This document shows positions 53,507-60,502 of a stretch of DNA of 64,000 nucleotides, one piece after another. The notes below the pieces were generated by a model, which did no database searches, had not been told where the DNA came from, and saw only the letters and a list, made by a program, of their open reading frames with translations. This DNA comes from Rubellicoccus peritrichatus. GTDB lineage: Bacteria; Verrucomicrobiota; Verrucomicrobiia; Opitutales; Cerasicoccaceae. The stretch spans positions 1,364,001 through 1,428,000 of the forward strand of contig NZ_CP136920.1 of NCBI RefSeq assembly GCF_033100135.1, read 5' to 3'. Within the stretch, counting starts at the first letter, position 1. Each line of letters starts with the position of its first letter. The position numbers and the translations under genes are program-made.

Positions 53507-54124
53507 ATGAACTACAGAAGAAGAGAAGGAAAAGTTGCCATCATCATACTTGGCGTCATGATTATCGGGCTTGTCGTTTATATCGGCAGTTTTCTGTTGG
53601 ATGTCGGTGGAGATTTTAAGCAGGTATCTGAGCAGCAGGATAACGTTAGGGAATTTGACCCTTCTTTAAAAAAATTGCTGGAGGCGGAGGGCCTCCTGAT
53701 GTCAGACGCGAAAGGGACTGAGCACGGTAATACGACAAAGGCCAAGCGTATTGCCTTGCAATACAGCGTCGCTCTCGGAAACCTGCGGAAGGAATTCTTT
53801 ACTGAAGGCCGGGAACTGCACTTGTCTTTGACGAATGGCGTTTTTATTACCTATTGCACATTGGGTGAAGATAAATGCGCCATTCTCGTTCATGTCCCAC
53901 AATTGGCTGACTACACGGATGAGGCGAAAGAGCTGCTTCATGACATCGCCTGGGCAGCTGCGGTGAATACATTGGAGAAGAATGATCCCGATGCCTTGAA
54001 TAATCTGGCAGTAGGCATTCGCGGTGCACTGAAGTATGATGTTGTTCTGCTTGGAGACAAAGATGGCATTGTTGAACGGTTTGGTCATATTGATGGCCGT
54101 AAAACTTTGAAGGACTTTTTTTAA
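53507..54124 (+). CDS. Membrane-anchored protein, unknown
   Basis: A 205-residue protein with a basic n-region and one transmembrane helix at about 9-31 (V-A-I-I-I-L-G-V-M-I-I-G-L-V-V-Y-I-G). The rest, probably periplasmic, has L-L-E-A-E-G-L-L, G-V-F-I-T-Y-C-T-L-G-E-D-K-C-A-I-L-V-H-V-P and W-A-A-A-V-N-T-L, suggesting a compact alpha/beta domain. I do not recognise the family. It is the last gene before the 22-bp palindrome array and has 69 bp between it and the DUF4375 gene. Confidence 0.6.
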   Translation: MNYRRREGKVAIIILGVMIIGLVVYIGSFLLDVGGDFKQVSEQQDNVREFDPSLKKLLEAEGLLMSDAKGTEHGNTTKAKRIALQYSVALGNLRKEFFTEGRELHLSLTNGVFITYCTLGEDKCAILVHVPQLADYTDEAKELLHDIAWAAAVNTLEKNDPDALNNLAVGIRGALKYDVVLLGDKDGIVERFGHIDGRKTLKDFF

Positions 54125-54173
54125 TTTCATAGGAAGTCCCTGGCTTTCAACCAAGCTACAATAAACGGTCACC

Positions 54174-54324
54174 ATTTGGGCTGGGCCCAAATCTGAAATT
54201 GGGCGTCGCCCAACAACCTTTTGGGAACCGCCCAACAACCTTTTGGGCGTCGCCCAATGAACCGTTGGGAACCGCCCAATACGGAAATGGGCGGTTCCCA
54301 ATTTCATATTTGGGTGCCGCCGAA
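54174..54324. repeat. Seven-unit palindrome array, TTGGG-N5-CCCAA every 22 bp
   Basis: Fifteen-base palindromes start at 54176, 54199, 54221, 54243, 54265, 54287 and 54310 (steps 23, 22, 22, 22, 22, 23) with 7-8-bp spacers. Central bases are CGTCG (units 2 and 4, perfect palindrome TTGGGCGTCGCCCAA), AACCG (3 and 5), its reverse complement (6), CTGGG (1; arms extend to ATTTGGGC) and a degenerate unit 7. Spacer CAACCTT occurs twice. The 357-bp stretch 54125-54481 has no gene; this array fills most of it, followed by the 27-bp direct repeat. Confidence 0.85.
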
Positions 54325-54345
54325 TTTTTTCCCGTTTCCTTTGGT

Positions 54346-54372
54346 GGGCAACGCGACTGGCCTTGGGCCTGT
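54346..54372 (+). repeat. 27-bp direct repeat, right copy
   Basis: GGGCAACGCGACTGGCCTTG and the next seven bases match the copy at 51117-51143 (23 of 27, same orientation). It begins 22 bp after the last palindrome of the array. Confidence 0.65.
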
Positions 54373-54481
54373 GCTGGTGAATGGACTTGTGTAGCCAATG
54401 TTTCGTCAAGTCTAACTCTGTGATCTTTGCGTCTTGGACGCAGCGTAGCGGACGAGAGATCATGATACTGCATTGGTGGTT

Positions 54482-55450
54482 TCATTCACTTCCTCGTCTC
54501 ACACTTCCGGGGGTCTGTCCCGTTGCCTTTTTATAGGCCCGTGAGAAACTGGCCTCACTTTCGTAGCCTAGCTCCTCTGCAATCCCGGCAAGCGTTTTAT
54601 CGGTATCAACCAACCAGCCGTGGGCTACTTCGAAACGCCATTGCCTCAGGTAAGCCATCGGAGTCTGGCCAACAAGATCGACAAAGCGGGCCGCGAGGCC
54701 GGAGCGCGAGACCCCGACTGTTTCAGCAAGGCTTTCTACCGTCCAATGCCGCGTCGGTTCCTGATGTATGAGGCTAAGTACTCGTCCGATCTGCCGGTCC
54801 TGGAGAGCACCGAGCCAGCCGGTTTGTGCATGGGGATCGGTCTGCAGCCAGTGGCGGATTGCCTGCAAAACAAAGATGTCGGATGTTCGAGTGAGAACGG
54901 CGTCGCCACCAGGGCCGAGGCTGATTGCTTCTTGCAGCATCAACTGAACCGATGCGCGAAGCCATTCGTTGCCTGGGGTCGAAGCCTGCATTAATATGAT
55001 CTTTGGCAGGAGGCTGACCATGCGTCGGGCCGCAGGATCTTTGACTGAAACCACTCCGCAAATAAGTCCAGCGGGAGCGCCTCCTCCATCGATTTTCAAC
55101 AGCTCATAGCGCGGGCTTAGGAGTGGACGCTCGTAGTCGTAAAGGTTTATTGCCGGCGTTTCCGGAGCGTCGAGGATTGCGTGACCACGCCCTTGAGGTA
55201 ATAGGGCAAAGTCTCCCGCCTCCATCGCGAATCGTTCGCCATTGGCAAACCTCACCCACGCAGCCCCCTCGGTTATAATATGGAAGATCAAACTGTCGGA
55301 CATCGGAGGGAGATCAATGCCCCATGGTGCCGTTAGCTCCGACCGACAGAAAAAAGCACCGCTAAAACGCAAGGCATGCAATGCTTCGCCAAGCGGATCG
55401 ACCGAACGAAAGGCTTCGTTGGTGGAGTTAGCAGTCACGACTTCCGACAT
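54482..55450 (-). CDS. AraC family transcriptional regulator with cupin domain
   Basis: A 322-residue regulator of the cupin_6/AraC type. N-terminal cupin about residues 15-190 (G-A-A-W-V-R-F-A-N-G-E-R, G-D-F-A-L-L-P-Q-G-R-G-H); C-terminal AraC domain about 220-322 with V-E-S-L-A-E-T-V-G-V-S-R-S-G-L-A-A-R-F and the signature I-A-E-E-L-G-Y-E-S-E-A-S-F-S-R-A-Y-K-K. I prefer ATG 55450; the frame extends to 55513 with less protein-like residues. It is divergent from the NmrA-like gene (93 bp between starts), which is its likely target. Confidence 0.92.
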   Translation of the reverse strand: MSEVVTANSTNEAFRSVDPLGEALHALRFSGAFFCRSELTAPWGIDLPPMSDSLIFHIITEGAAWVRFANGERFAMEAGDFALLPQGRGHAILDAPETPAINLYDYERPLLSPRYELLKIDGGGAPAGLICGVVSVKDPAARRMVSLLPKIILMQASTPGNEWLRASVQLMLQEAISLGPGGDAVLTRTSDIFVLQAIRHWLQTDPHAQTGWLGALQDRQIGRVLSLIHQEPTRHWTVESLAETVGVSRSGLAARFVDLVGQTPMAYLRQWRFEVAHGWLVDTDKTLAGIAEELGYESEASFSRAYKKATGQTPGSVRRGSE

Positions 55451-55543
55451 GAGGGCGATTTTTGTTTTGTTTGGAGAAATTGTCAATTTTGTTGGAGCCT
55501 GGGCCATATTCATTGCGGGACTACTCTTATATACTAGTCGACG

Positions 55544-56407
55544 ATGAAAACAACATACACGGAATCACAAACATCCAACGCCGACGTAGCGGCAGCTCCT
55601 TTCCTTGTGATCGGAGGCAGTGGGAAAACCGGCCGCCGAGTCGTCGAGCGCCTTGAGTCTATGGGACTCGCTGTCCGTAGTGCATCTCGCTCCAGCAGTC
55701 CGAGCTTCGACTGGCATGATTCGTCCAATTGGGGTGATGTTCTTGCGGGCGTCAAGGCCCTCTACGTAACCTATCATCCCGACCTCTCGGTGCCTGGTGC
55801 TTCCGACCACATTCGTGAACTTTTGGCCGTATCCAAAATGCAGGGCGTCGAGCGTGTCGTCCTGCTCTCCGGACGTGGCGAAGAGGAAGCTCAACTTTGC
55901 GAGCGCCTTGTACTCAATTCGAGTATTCCAGCGACGATTGTTCGTTGTGGTTGGTTCAACCAGAACTTCTCGGAATCCTTCTTCCGTGACCTGCTAATGG
56001 GTGGAACGCTCGCTGTACCCAATGCCAATGTAGGCGAAGGTTATGCTGATGCTGATGACATCGCTGATGTTGTCACAGTTGCCCTCACCGAAGACGGGCA
56101 CGCTGGCCAGATCTATGAGTTGACCGGACCTGAGTTGCTGACATTTCGCGAAGTCGCCAAGATTTTCACCGAAGTCACTGGGCACGACATTAAAGTCGTT
56201 GATGTTTCACGAGAAGCTTTTGTCGAAGGACTCAGGGCAGCACAGTTGCCGGACGACATGGTCGGGCTTGTGGACTATCTCTTCAACGAAGTGCTCGATG
56301 GGCGCAACGCGAGCCTAAGCGATGGCGTGCAACGTGTCCTTGGTCGCCCACCTCGCGATTTCCGCAGCTTCCTTCAAAAAGCTCACCTTGCTGGAGCATT
56401 TGCCTAA
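55544..56407 (+). CDS. NmrA-like NAD(P)-binding oxidoreductase
   Basis: A 287-residue atypical short-chain dehydrogenase. The Rossmann nucleotide motif is L-V-I-G-G-S-G-K-T-G-R-R-V at about 21-33, near the N-terminus, with S-R-S-S-S-P-S-F-D-W just after the second strand. Then V-V-L-L-S-G-R-G and I-V-R-C-G-W-F-N-Q-N-F replace the usual catalytic block. It belongs to the NmrA/azoreductase-like group; the substrate is unknown. It is followed by a DUF1772 gene 51 bp downstream and divergent from an AraC gene, an arrangement I associate with proteobacterial genomes. Confidence 0.9.
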   Translation: MKTTYTESQTSNADVAAAPFLVIGGSGKTGRRVVERLESMGLAVRSASRSSSPSFDWHDSSNWGDVLAGVKALYVTYHPDLSVPGASDHIRELLAVSKMQGVERVVLLSGRGEEEAQLCERLVLNSSIPATIVRCGWFNQNFSESFFRDLLMGGTLAVPNANVGEGYADADDIADVVTVALTEDGHAGQIYELTGPELLTFREVAKIFTEVTGHDIKVVDVSREAFVEGLRAAQLPDDMVGLVDYLFNEVLDGRNASLSDGVQRVLGRPPRDFRSFLQKAHLAGAFA

Positions 56408-56458
56408 TGCCTTGCAAGCAGTGTACTGAATTATTCTTCAATCACTAAAAGGGAGAAC

Positions 56459-56965
56459 ATGACAATGAGCCAACAAATCTTTGCCTGCCTTTCGCTCTTC
56501 GCCGCTGTTACAACGACGCTTGTCGCAGGGTTCACCTTCACTTTTGCAGTCATCATCATGCCCGGTATCAAGCAGCTAGAGGACAGCGCCTTCATTCGCA
56601 CATTCCAAGTGATCGACGGCATTATCCAGGGCGGGCAACCGCTATTCGGAGTGGTCTGGATTGGGTCCATTCTGTCGACCCTGGCAATTGCGGCAATAGG
56701 ACTCTTTCAGTTCGATGGCTGGCATAAGTGGGTACCGGTTGCAGTTGCTACAGTCTACTTCGTCGGAGTGCAACTGCCGACCTTTACGATAAACATACCA
56801 CGCAACAATCGCCTGCAAACACTGCAAGTCGGATTAATGGACCATGCTTCGATAGTCAAGGAACGCTCTTACTTCGAGGCGACGTGGAATCGCTGGAATG
56901 TTATTCGCACCTGGGTAGCACTTGCAGTATCCATTTCACTTATGCTCATATTCAAAACAACCTAG
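56459..56965 (+). CDS. DUF1772 family integral membrane protein
   Basis: A 168-residue protein with four predicted transmembrane helices (about 7-32, 58-80, 90-108, 145-165). The family features are the M-P-G-I-K-Q-L block after helix 1, N-I-P-R-N-N-R-L near 112-119 and the C-terminal F-E-A-T-W-N-R-W-N-V-I-R-T. DUF1772 includes anthrone-oxygenase-like proteins, but most members have no assigned activity. It is in an operon with the NmrA-like gene and probably under the divergent AraC regulator. Confidence 0.88.
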   Translation: MTMSQQIFACLSLFAAVTTTLVAGFTFTFAVIIMPGIKQLEDSAFIRTFQVIDGIIQGGQPLFGVVWIGSILSTLAIAAIGLFQFDGWHKWVPVAVATVYFVGVQLPTFTINIPRNNRLQTLQVGLMDHASIVKERSYFEATWNRWNVIRTWVALAVSISLMLIFKTT

Positions 56966-57087
56966 CTCAATCAAAAGGAATAGTCTCTGGAGCGAACGGA
57001 GATTCAAGTTACATTAAAATGAGGGAGAAATCCATTTGAAGCCTCCGGCTTCATTGAAACACTTGAAGGTCGCTTTGATATCTTTCT

Positions 57088-57117
57088 CATGTAGTTTCCT
57101 GGATCGGAAACTACATG
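57088..57117. promoter_or_regulatory. Perfect 12-bp inverted repeat upstream of beta-helix gene
   Basis: CATGTAGTTTCC (57088-57099) and its exact reverse complement GGAAACTACATG (57106-57117) flank the 6-bp TGGATC. It lies 115 bp upstream of the next ATG. There is no T-run after it, which argues against a simple terminator, so an operator or leader hairpin is plausible. A smaller hairpin, GAAGCC-TCC-GGCTTC, lies at 57038-57052. Confidence 0.55.
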
Positions 57118-57231
57118 TATGGAATCGAGTAGTTTGTGATGTGAGTTTGGCCTGCTATTCTTTTTGATGTCGGCCAGTCTATCACCCCTTTAGTCTCAGG
57201 CGACGACGTTTACTCTGAATTCCAATACCCC

Positions 57232-58665
57232 ATGATAAAACATCTGCTTCTCGCAATTTTAGTAAGTTCGAGCCTGTTGATAAGCTCTTCACTCTTTGCT
57301 CTGAATGGACATTTTCGAATCGCCTCACAGGCAGGTCTCTCTCGATATGTTGAAAAAACGAGTAATACCAACTGGACCGTTGTTCGGCATTACAATGAGC
57401 AGAACAGTCGTGGTGGCAGCATCTGGAAAATCACTTCTCTTGGAAATGGTTACCACAAAATTGAAATGGGAGGTAAAGCCTTGACGGGGAGCAGTACGCA
57501 GTGGGCTGACGTAACTGTTTTTCCATACAGCGGATGGTCTTCTCAGCAGTGGGAGATCACGAGTATTGGTTCCGGATACTACAAGATCATTGGAAAAACC
57601 GGAAAAGCACTGACGGGCTCCGGCTCCAGTAACGGTGTAATAACAGAAGTTGCAACCTATAGCGGATGGAGCTCACAGAAATGGAAATTAAGTCAAATCA
57701 CGGATACTGCTATCACGAATGGAAACTGGACCTGGATTTATTACAACATGAACCGGACCTGGAACCTGGAACTACTGAAGTCAAACACGCTTGTGATTGA
57801 TTGTGACTTTCATGATTTTGCTACGCGCGCAATCAGGGTTGAAAATGTGAGTAACGTTACGATCCTTCGGACTAAACTTCGCAACATTACCAGCGATTTT
57901 CCTCTCTATATAATCAACTCAACGAATGTGACGGTCGATGATTGCCTTCTTCAGAATAATATCCGGCCGGCGGCTGCGCATAGCGCCTTTATCCGTGTGG
58001 GCGGAGGTAATAATGTCACGATCAAGAGGAATGAAATTCTCAATGCGGATGGAAATGCGATATTTAACGAAGATTGTGACAGCCTGACTATTGATAACAA
58101 CGTGATTCGAACAACGGGTCGATACCCATTCAGTATCAGCGCTCCATTTCACGGCATCTATTCACGATCACCCGATGCATTGATTCAAAACAACACGATT
58201 TCTGATTGCAGGGACGGTAGTGGAATCAGTGTGCGGACGACTGGAAGAATACTATCCAATATGATCTATGATTGCCGCAATAGTGGGATCGCTTATTGGC
58301 CAAATGCAGCTCCGGGAAGCAGCAACCTTTTGCGGATTGAGTATAATGAAGTGACACAAGGGGCCAGCTATGTTGATCAAACATGGTCATCAGCACTGTG
58401 CATCGGTATCTTCGACTCCAGTGGGTCGACACCTGTTTCCAACTATTTTCATAATTTCCTTATCGCTAACAATGATTGCGTGGTCGAAGGCGTTAGTGGC
58501 TCAAATGATGCGGTTGTAGCAACCAGTATCTACGGAATCAGTCTCCCATACGGATACGGTAATATTGATGTCATGAATAATATTCTAGAGGATCAGCGCA
58601 GTGTCGAAAACCATCTTGATAACGAAAGTCAAATGGATCAGGTTTCAGGGAATTCACTGCTCTAG
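57232..58665 (+). CDS. Secreted ricin-type lectin plus right-handed beta-helix protein
   Basis: A 477-residue exported protein: signal peptide 1-24 (L-L-L-A-I-L-V-S-S-S-L-L-I-S-S-S-L-F-A). Residues ~25-160 form a RICIN-like beta-trefoil with two clear subunits sharing G-K-A-L-T-G-S and Y-S-G-W-S-S-Q-x-W. From about 175 to 450 there is a right-handed parallel beta-helix, with many N-V-T-I and D-N-N-V-I repeats (V-S-N-V-T-I-L, N-N-V-T-I-K-R-N, L-T-I-D-N-N-V-I) as in pectate-lyase-like and other polysaccharide-active enzymes. The catalytic residues cannot be assigned. It lies next to a sulfatase and a heparinase-like lyase, which suits a lectin-guided glycan enzyme. Confidence 0.8.
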   Translation: MIKHLLLAILVSSSLLISSSLFALNGHFRIASQAGLSRYVEKTSNTNWTVVRHYNEQNSRGGSIWKITSLGNGYHKIEMGGKALTGSSTQWADVTVFPYSGWSSQQWEITSIGSGYYKIIGKTGKALTGSGSSNGVITEVATYSGWSSQKWKLSQITDTAITNGNWTWIYYNMNRTWNLELLKSNTLVIDCDFHDFATRAIRVENVSNVTILRTKLRNITSDFPLYIINSTNVTVDDCLLQNNIRPAAAHSAFIRVGGGNNVTIKRNEILNADGNAIFNEDCDSLTIDNNVIRTTGRYPFSISAPFHGIYSRSPDALIQNNTISDCRDGSGISVRTTGRILSNMIYDCRNSGIAYWPNAAPGSSNLLRIEYNEVTQGASYVDQTWSSALCIGIFDSSGSTPVSNYFHNFLIANNDCVVEGVSGSNDAVVATSIYGISLPYGYGNIDVMNNILEDQRSVENHLDNESQMDQVSGNSLL

Positions 58666-58697
58666 TGTGGTGCCTGCTAAGCTCCTTTCAAAATAAT

Positions 58698-58875
58698 TTA
58701 GCCACAGAGGCACAAAGAACACAGAGCAAAAAATAAATATTCTTTTTAGCCACGGATGAAACGCCGATTGACACGGATAAAACGCGGATTGCATTCAAGC
58801 GATTTCTTATTCTATCAGCGAAAATCGGCGTTCTATTTGAGGCTAATAAAAACAGCTCTGTGTTCTCTGTGCCTA
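58698..58875. repeat. Double-nested inverted repeat element
   Basis: Outer arms 58698-58727 (TTAGCCACAGAGGCACAAAG...) and 58855-58875 (GCTCTGTGTTCTCTGTGCCT...); inner arms 58746-58778 (TTAGCCACGGATGAAACG...) and 58815-58846, each imperfectly reverse complementary. Both arm types recur in the element at 35468-35780. It separates two convergent genes. Confidence 0.75.
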
Positions 58876-58948
58876 TAATAGTTTTATGAGGAATTAAGCT
58901 AACGGGACGCTAGTTTGTCTTATTGACGTACTTGCACCAATGGCACGG

Positions 58949-60313
58949 CTAAAAGATGTTATGAATCGCACCAGCAAGAAAGCTTTCCGGCTCTCCAATT
59001 TTCTTCATGAACTGGCTGAGCTCTTCCCGTAGTTCGCTGATGACTGATTCATAGCGGCTGTCGCCAATCAAATTATTATGTTCGTGAGGGTCTTCAATAA
59101 GGTCATAGAAAAATTCATCTTCGTAGTAGTCCGAGCTTTTTCCCAGGAACCATCCTTCGCGTTGTTTAGGATCGGAAATAGAAAGTTTATACTTGTTTGT
59201 GCGAATGCCTCGGCCGACCTGTGATTCGCTAATCTGGAAGAACACTTTGTTTCGCCAGTTTTTCTCTGCATCAAGAGCGGTACTATCTTGTAGCGGAATG
59301 CCTCGCATATCAGAGGGAACCGGGGTGTCGGCCGCCCGGAGAAAGGTCGGGGCCAAATCTAAAAGGCTGGCAAAAAGATCTGTTTCGAAGCCTGGCTTAA
59401 AACCGGGGCCTGCGCAGATCATGGGTATGCGAATGCTGCTATCGTGGCAAGAGCGCTTGTACTCACTATTTCGTGTTTTAAAATGAGATCCATGGTCACT
59501 TGTATAGACGACGACTGTGTTGTCCCATTCACCTGTTGTCTCTAAGTAATCTCGTATGCGGCCAAAATTTTCGTCAATGGTATGGCAGCAGGCAAGGTAG
59601 TCGGCGAATTCTGATTCCCAGTTGCCTTCGTCTGGTTTAAGATCATCTGGAGCGGTGAAGTCGCGGAAATGGTTTTTGAATCGTTCGGGTGGAATGTGCT
59701 GGTCTAAGTCGTTCTGATGATGCGGTTCAAGGTAAGACAGAGTCATAAAGAAGGGACTTGAGCCCTTCCTTTGTTTCAGAAAGTCGATGCCCCAGTCTGT
59801 GATTGCATCCACGCGATACACGTTTTCAGGAATTTCGATGACATCTTCGTCATGATTGAAAAGGCGCCCACCGTAGGCACTGGTTGTCAGCTCAAGTGCA
59901 TCAGCCGCAATCCAGAAATTTTCATAACCTCCACGGCGCCGCAAAGGGATTGGACGCGTGGTATAGTCATTGACTCCTCCGATGGGGCCAAAACTAGCTA
60001 AGTGCCACTTCCCGATGTATGCAGTTTCGTATCCTGACTCCGTCATCAGATTACCAAGAAATGCATCATTCGCCGGGAGTTTGCGGTGATTAACGAAGCA
60101 ACCAGTTTCCGTTGCATATCGACTTGATTGTATGCATGACCGAGCAGGGCCACATACCGGTTGTGGAGTAAATGCATATCGAAAGCGGGTGCCCTCTTTG
60201 GCCAGGCGATCCAGATTTGGAGTAACGGGTAGCTTCTGACCATAGCAGCCCAATGTATCCCAGCGTTGTTGATCAGAAAGAACGAATAGGATGTTTGGGC
60301 GAGCACTTCTCAT
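58949..60313 (-). CDS. S1-family sulfatase
   Basis: A 454-residue arylsulfatase-superfamily enzyme. The formylglycine precursor motif C-x-P-x-R is C54-G-P-A-R58. The N-terminal metal motif is N-I-L-F-V-L-S-D-Q-Q-R-W-D, and a second block reads Y-I-G-K-W-H-L-A. Further metal or substrate residues occur in V-Y-T-S-D-H-G-S-H. There is no signal peptide, so unlike most polysaccharide sulfatases it is predicted to be cytosolic, or exported by another route. The substrate is unknown; the neighbouring lyase and regulator suggest sulfated marine polysaccharide oligosaccharides taken up before desulfation. It is divergent from the lyase gene (189 bp between starts). Confidence 0.92.
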   Translation of the reverse strand: MRSARPNILFVLSDQQRWDTLGCYGQKLPVTPNLDRLAKEGTRFRYAFTPQPVCGPARSCIQSSRYATETGCFVNHRKLPANDAFLGNLMTESGYETAYIGKWHLASFGPIGGVNDYTTRPIPLRRRGGYENFWIAADALELTTSAYGGRLFNHDEDVIEIPENVYRVDAITDWGIDFLKQRKGSSPFFMTLSYLEPHHQNDLDQHIPPERFKNHFRDFTAPDDLKPDEGNWESEFADYLACCHTIDENFGRIRDYLETTGEWDNTVVVYTSDHGSHFKTRNSEYKRSCHDSSIRIPMICAGPGFKPGFETDLFASLLDLAPTFLRAADTPVPSDMRGIPLQDSTALDAEKNWRNKVFFQISESQVGRGIRTNKYKLSISDPKQREGWFLGKSSDYYEDEFFYDLIEDPHEHNNLIGDSRYESVISELREELSQFMKKIGEPESFLAGAIHNIF

Positions 60314-60377
60314 GACATAATGACTCGAACAGTTTGTAATGTCTGATGTCTGGCTTCGACCTTTCGCTTTTGATACA

Positions 60378-60394
60378 TGTAGGATTAATCTACA
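60378..60394. promoter_or_regulatory. Near-palindromic operator candidate TGTAG-N7-CTACA
   Basis: TGTAGGATTAATCTACA (17 bp) is a near-palindrome centred on ATTAAT, in the 189 bp between the divergent sulfatase and heparinase-like genes. Its size and symmetry fit a LacI-family operator, and a LacI gene lies 2.5 kb downstream. The role is inferred from symmetry and context; no second copy was found in front of the LacI gene. Confidence 0.4.
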
Positions 60395-60502
60395 TTTGTG
60401 TAGGATGTGTTGCCTTGTAAGGCTGCCGTAACTAAGATAAAGTGCTCCTTCGAATTGTCTGCCTTTTGTTAATTTGTATTTATTGAGAAGCTATATTTTT
60501 AT

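Noticed and set aside
54174-54324. The palindrome array as a CRISPR array
   Set aside because: Repeats are 15 bp and spacers 7-8 bp, with varying repeat centres and two identical spacers. No cas gene is nearby.
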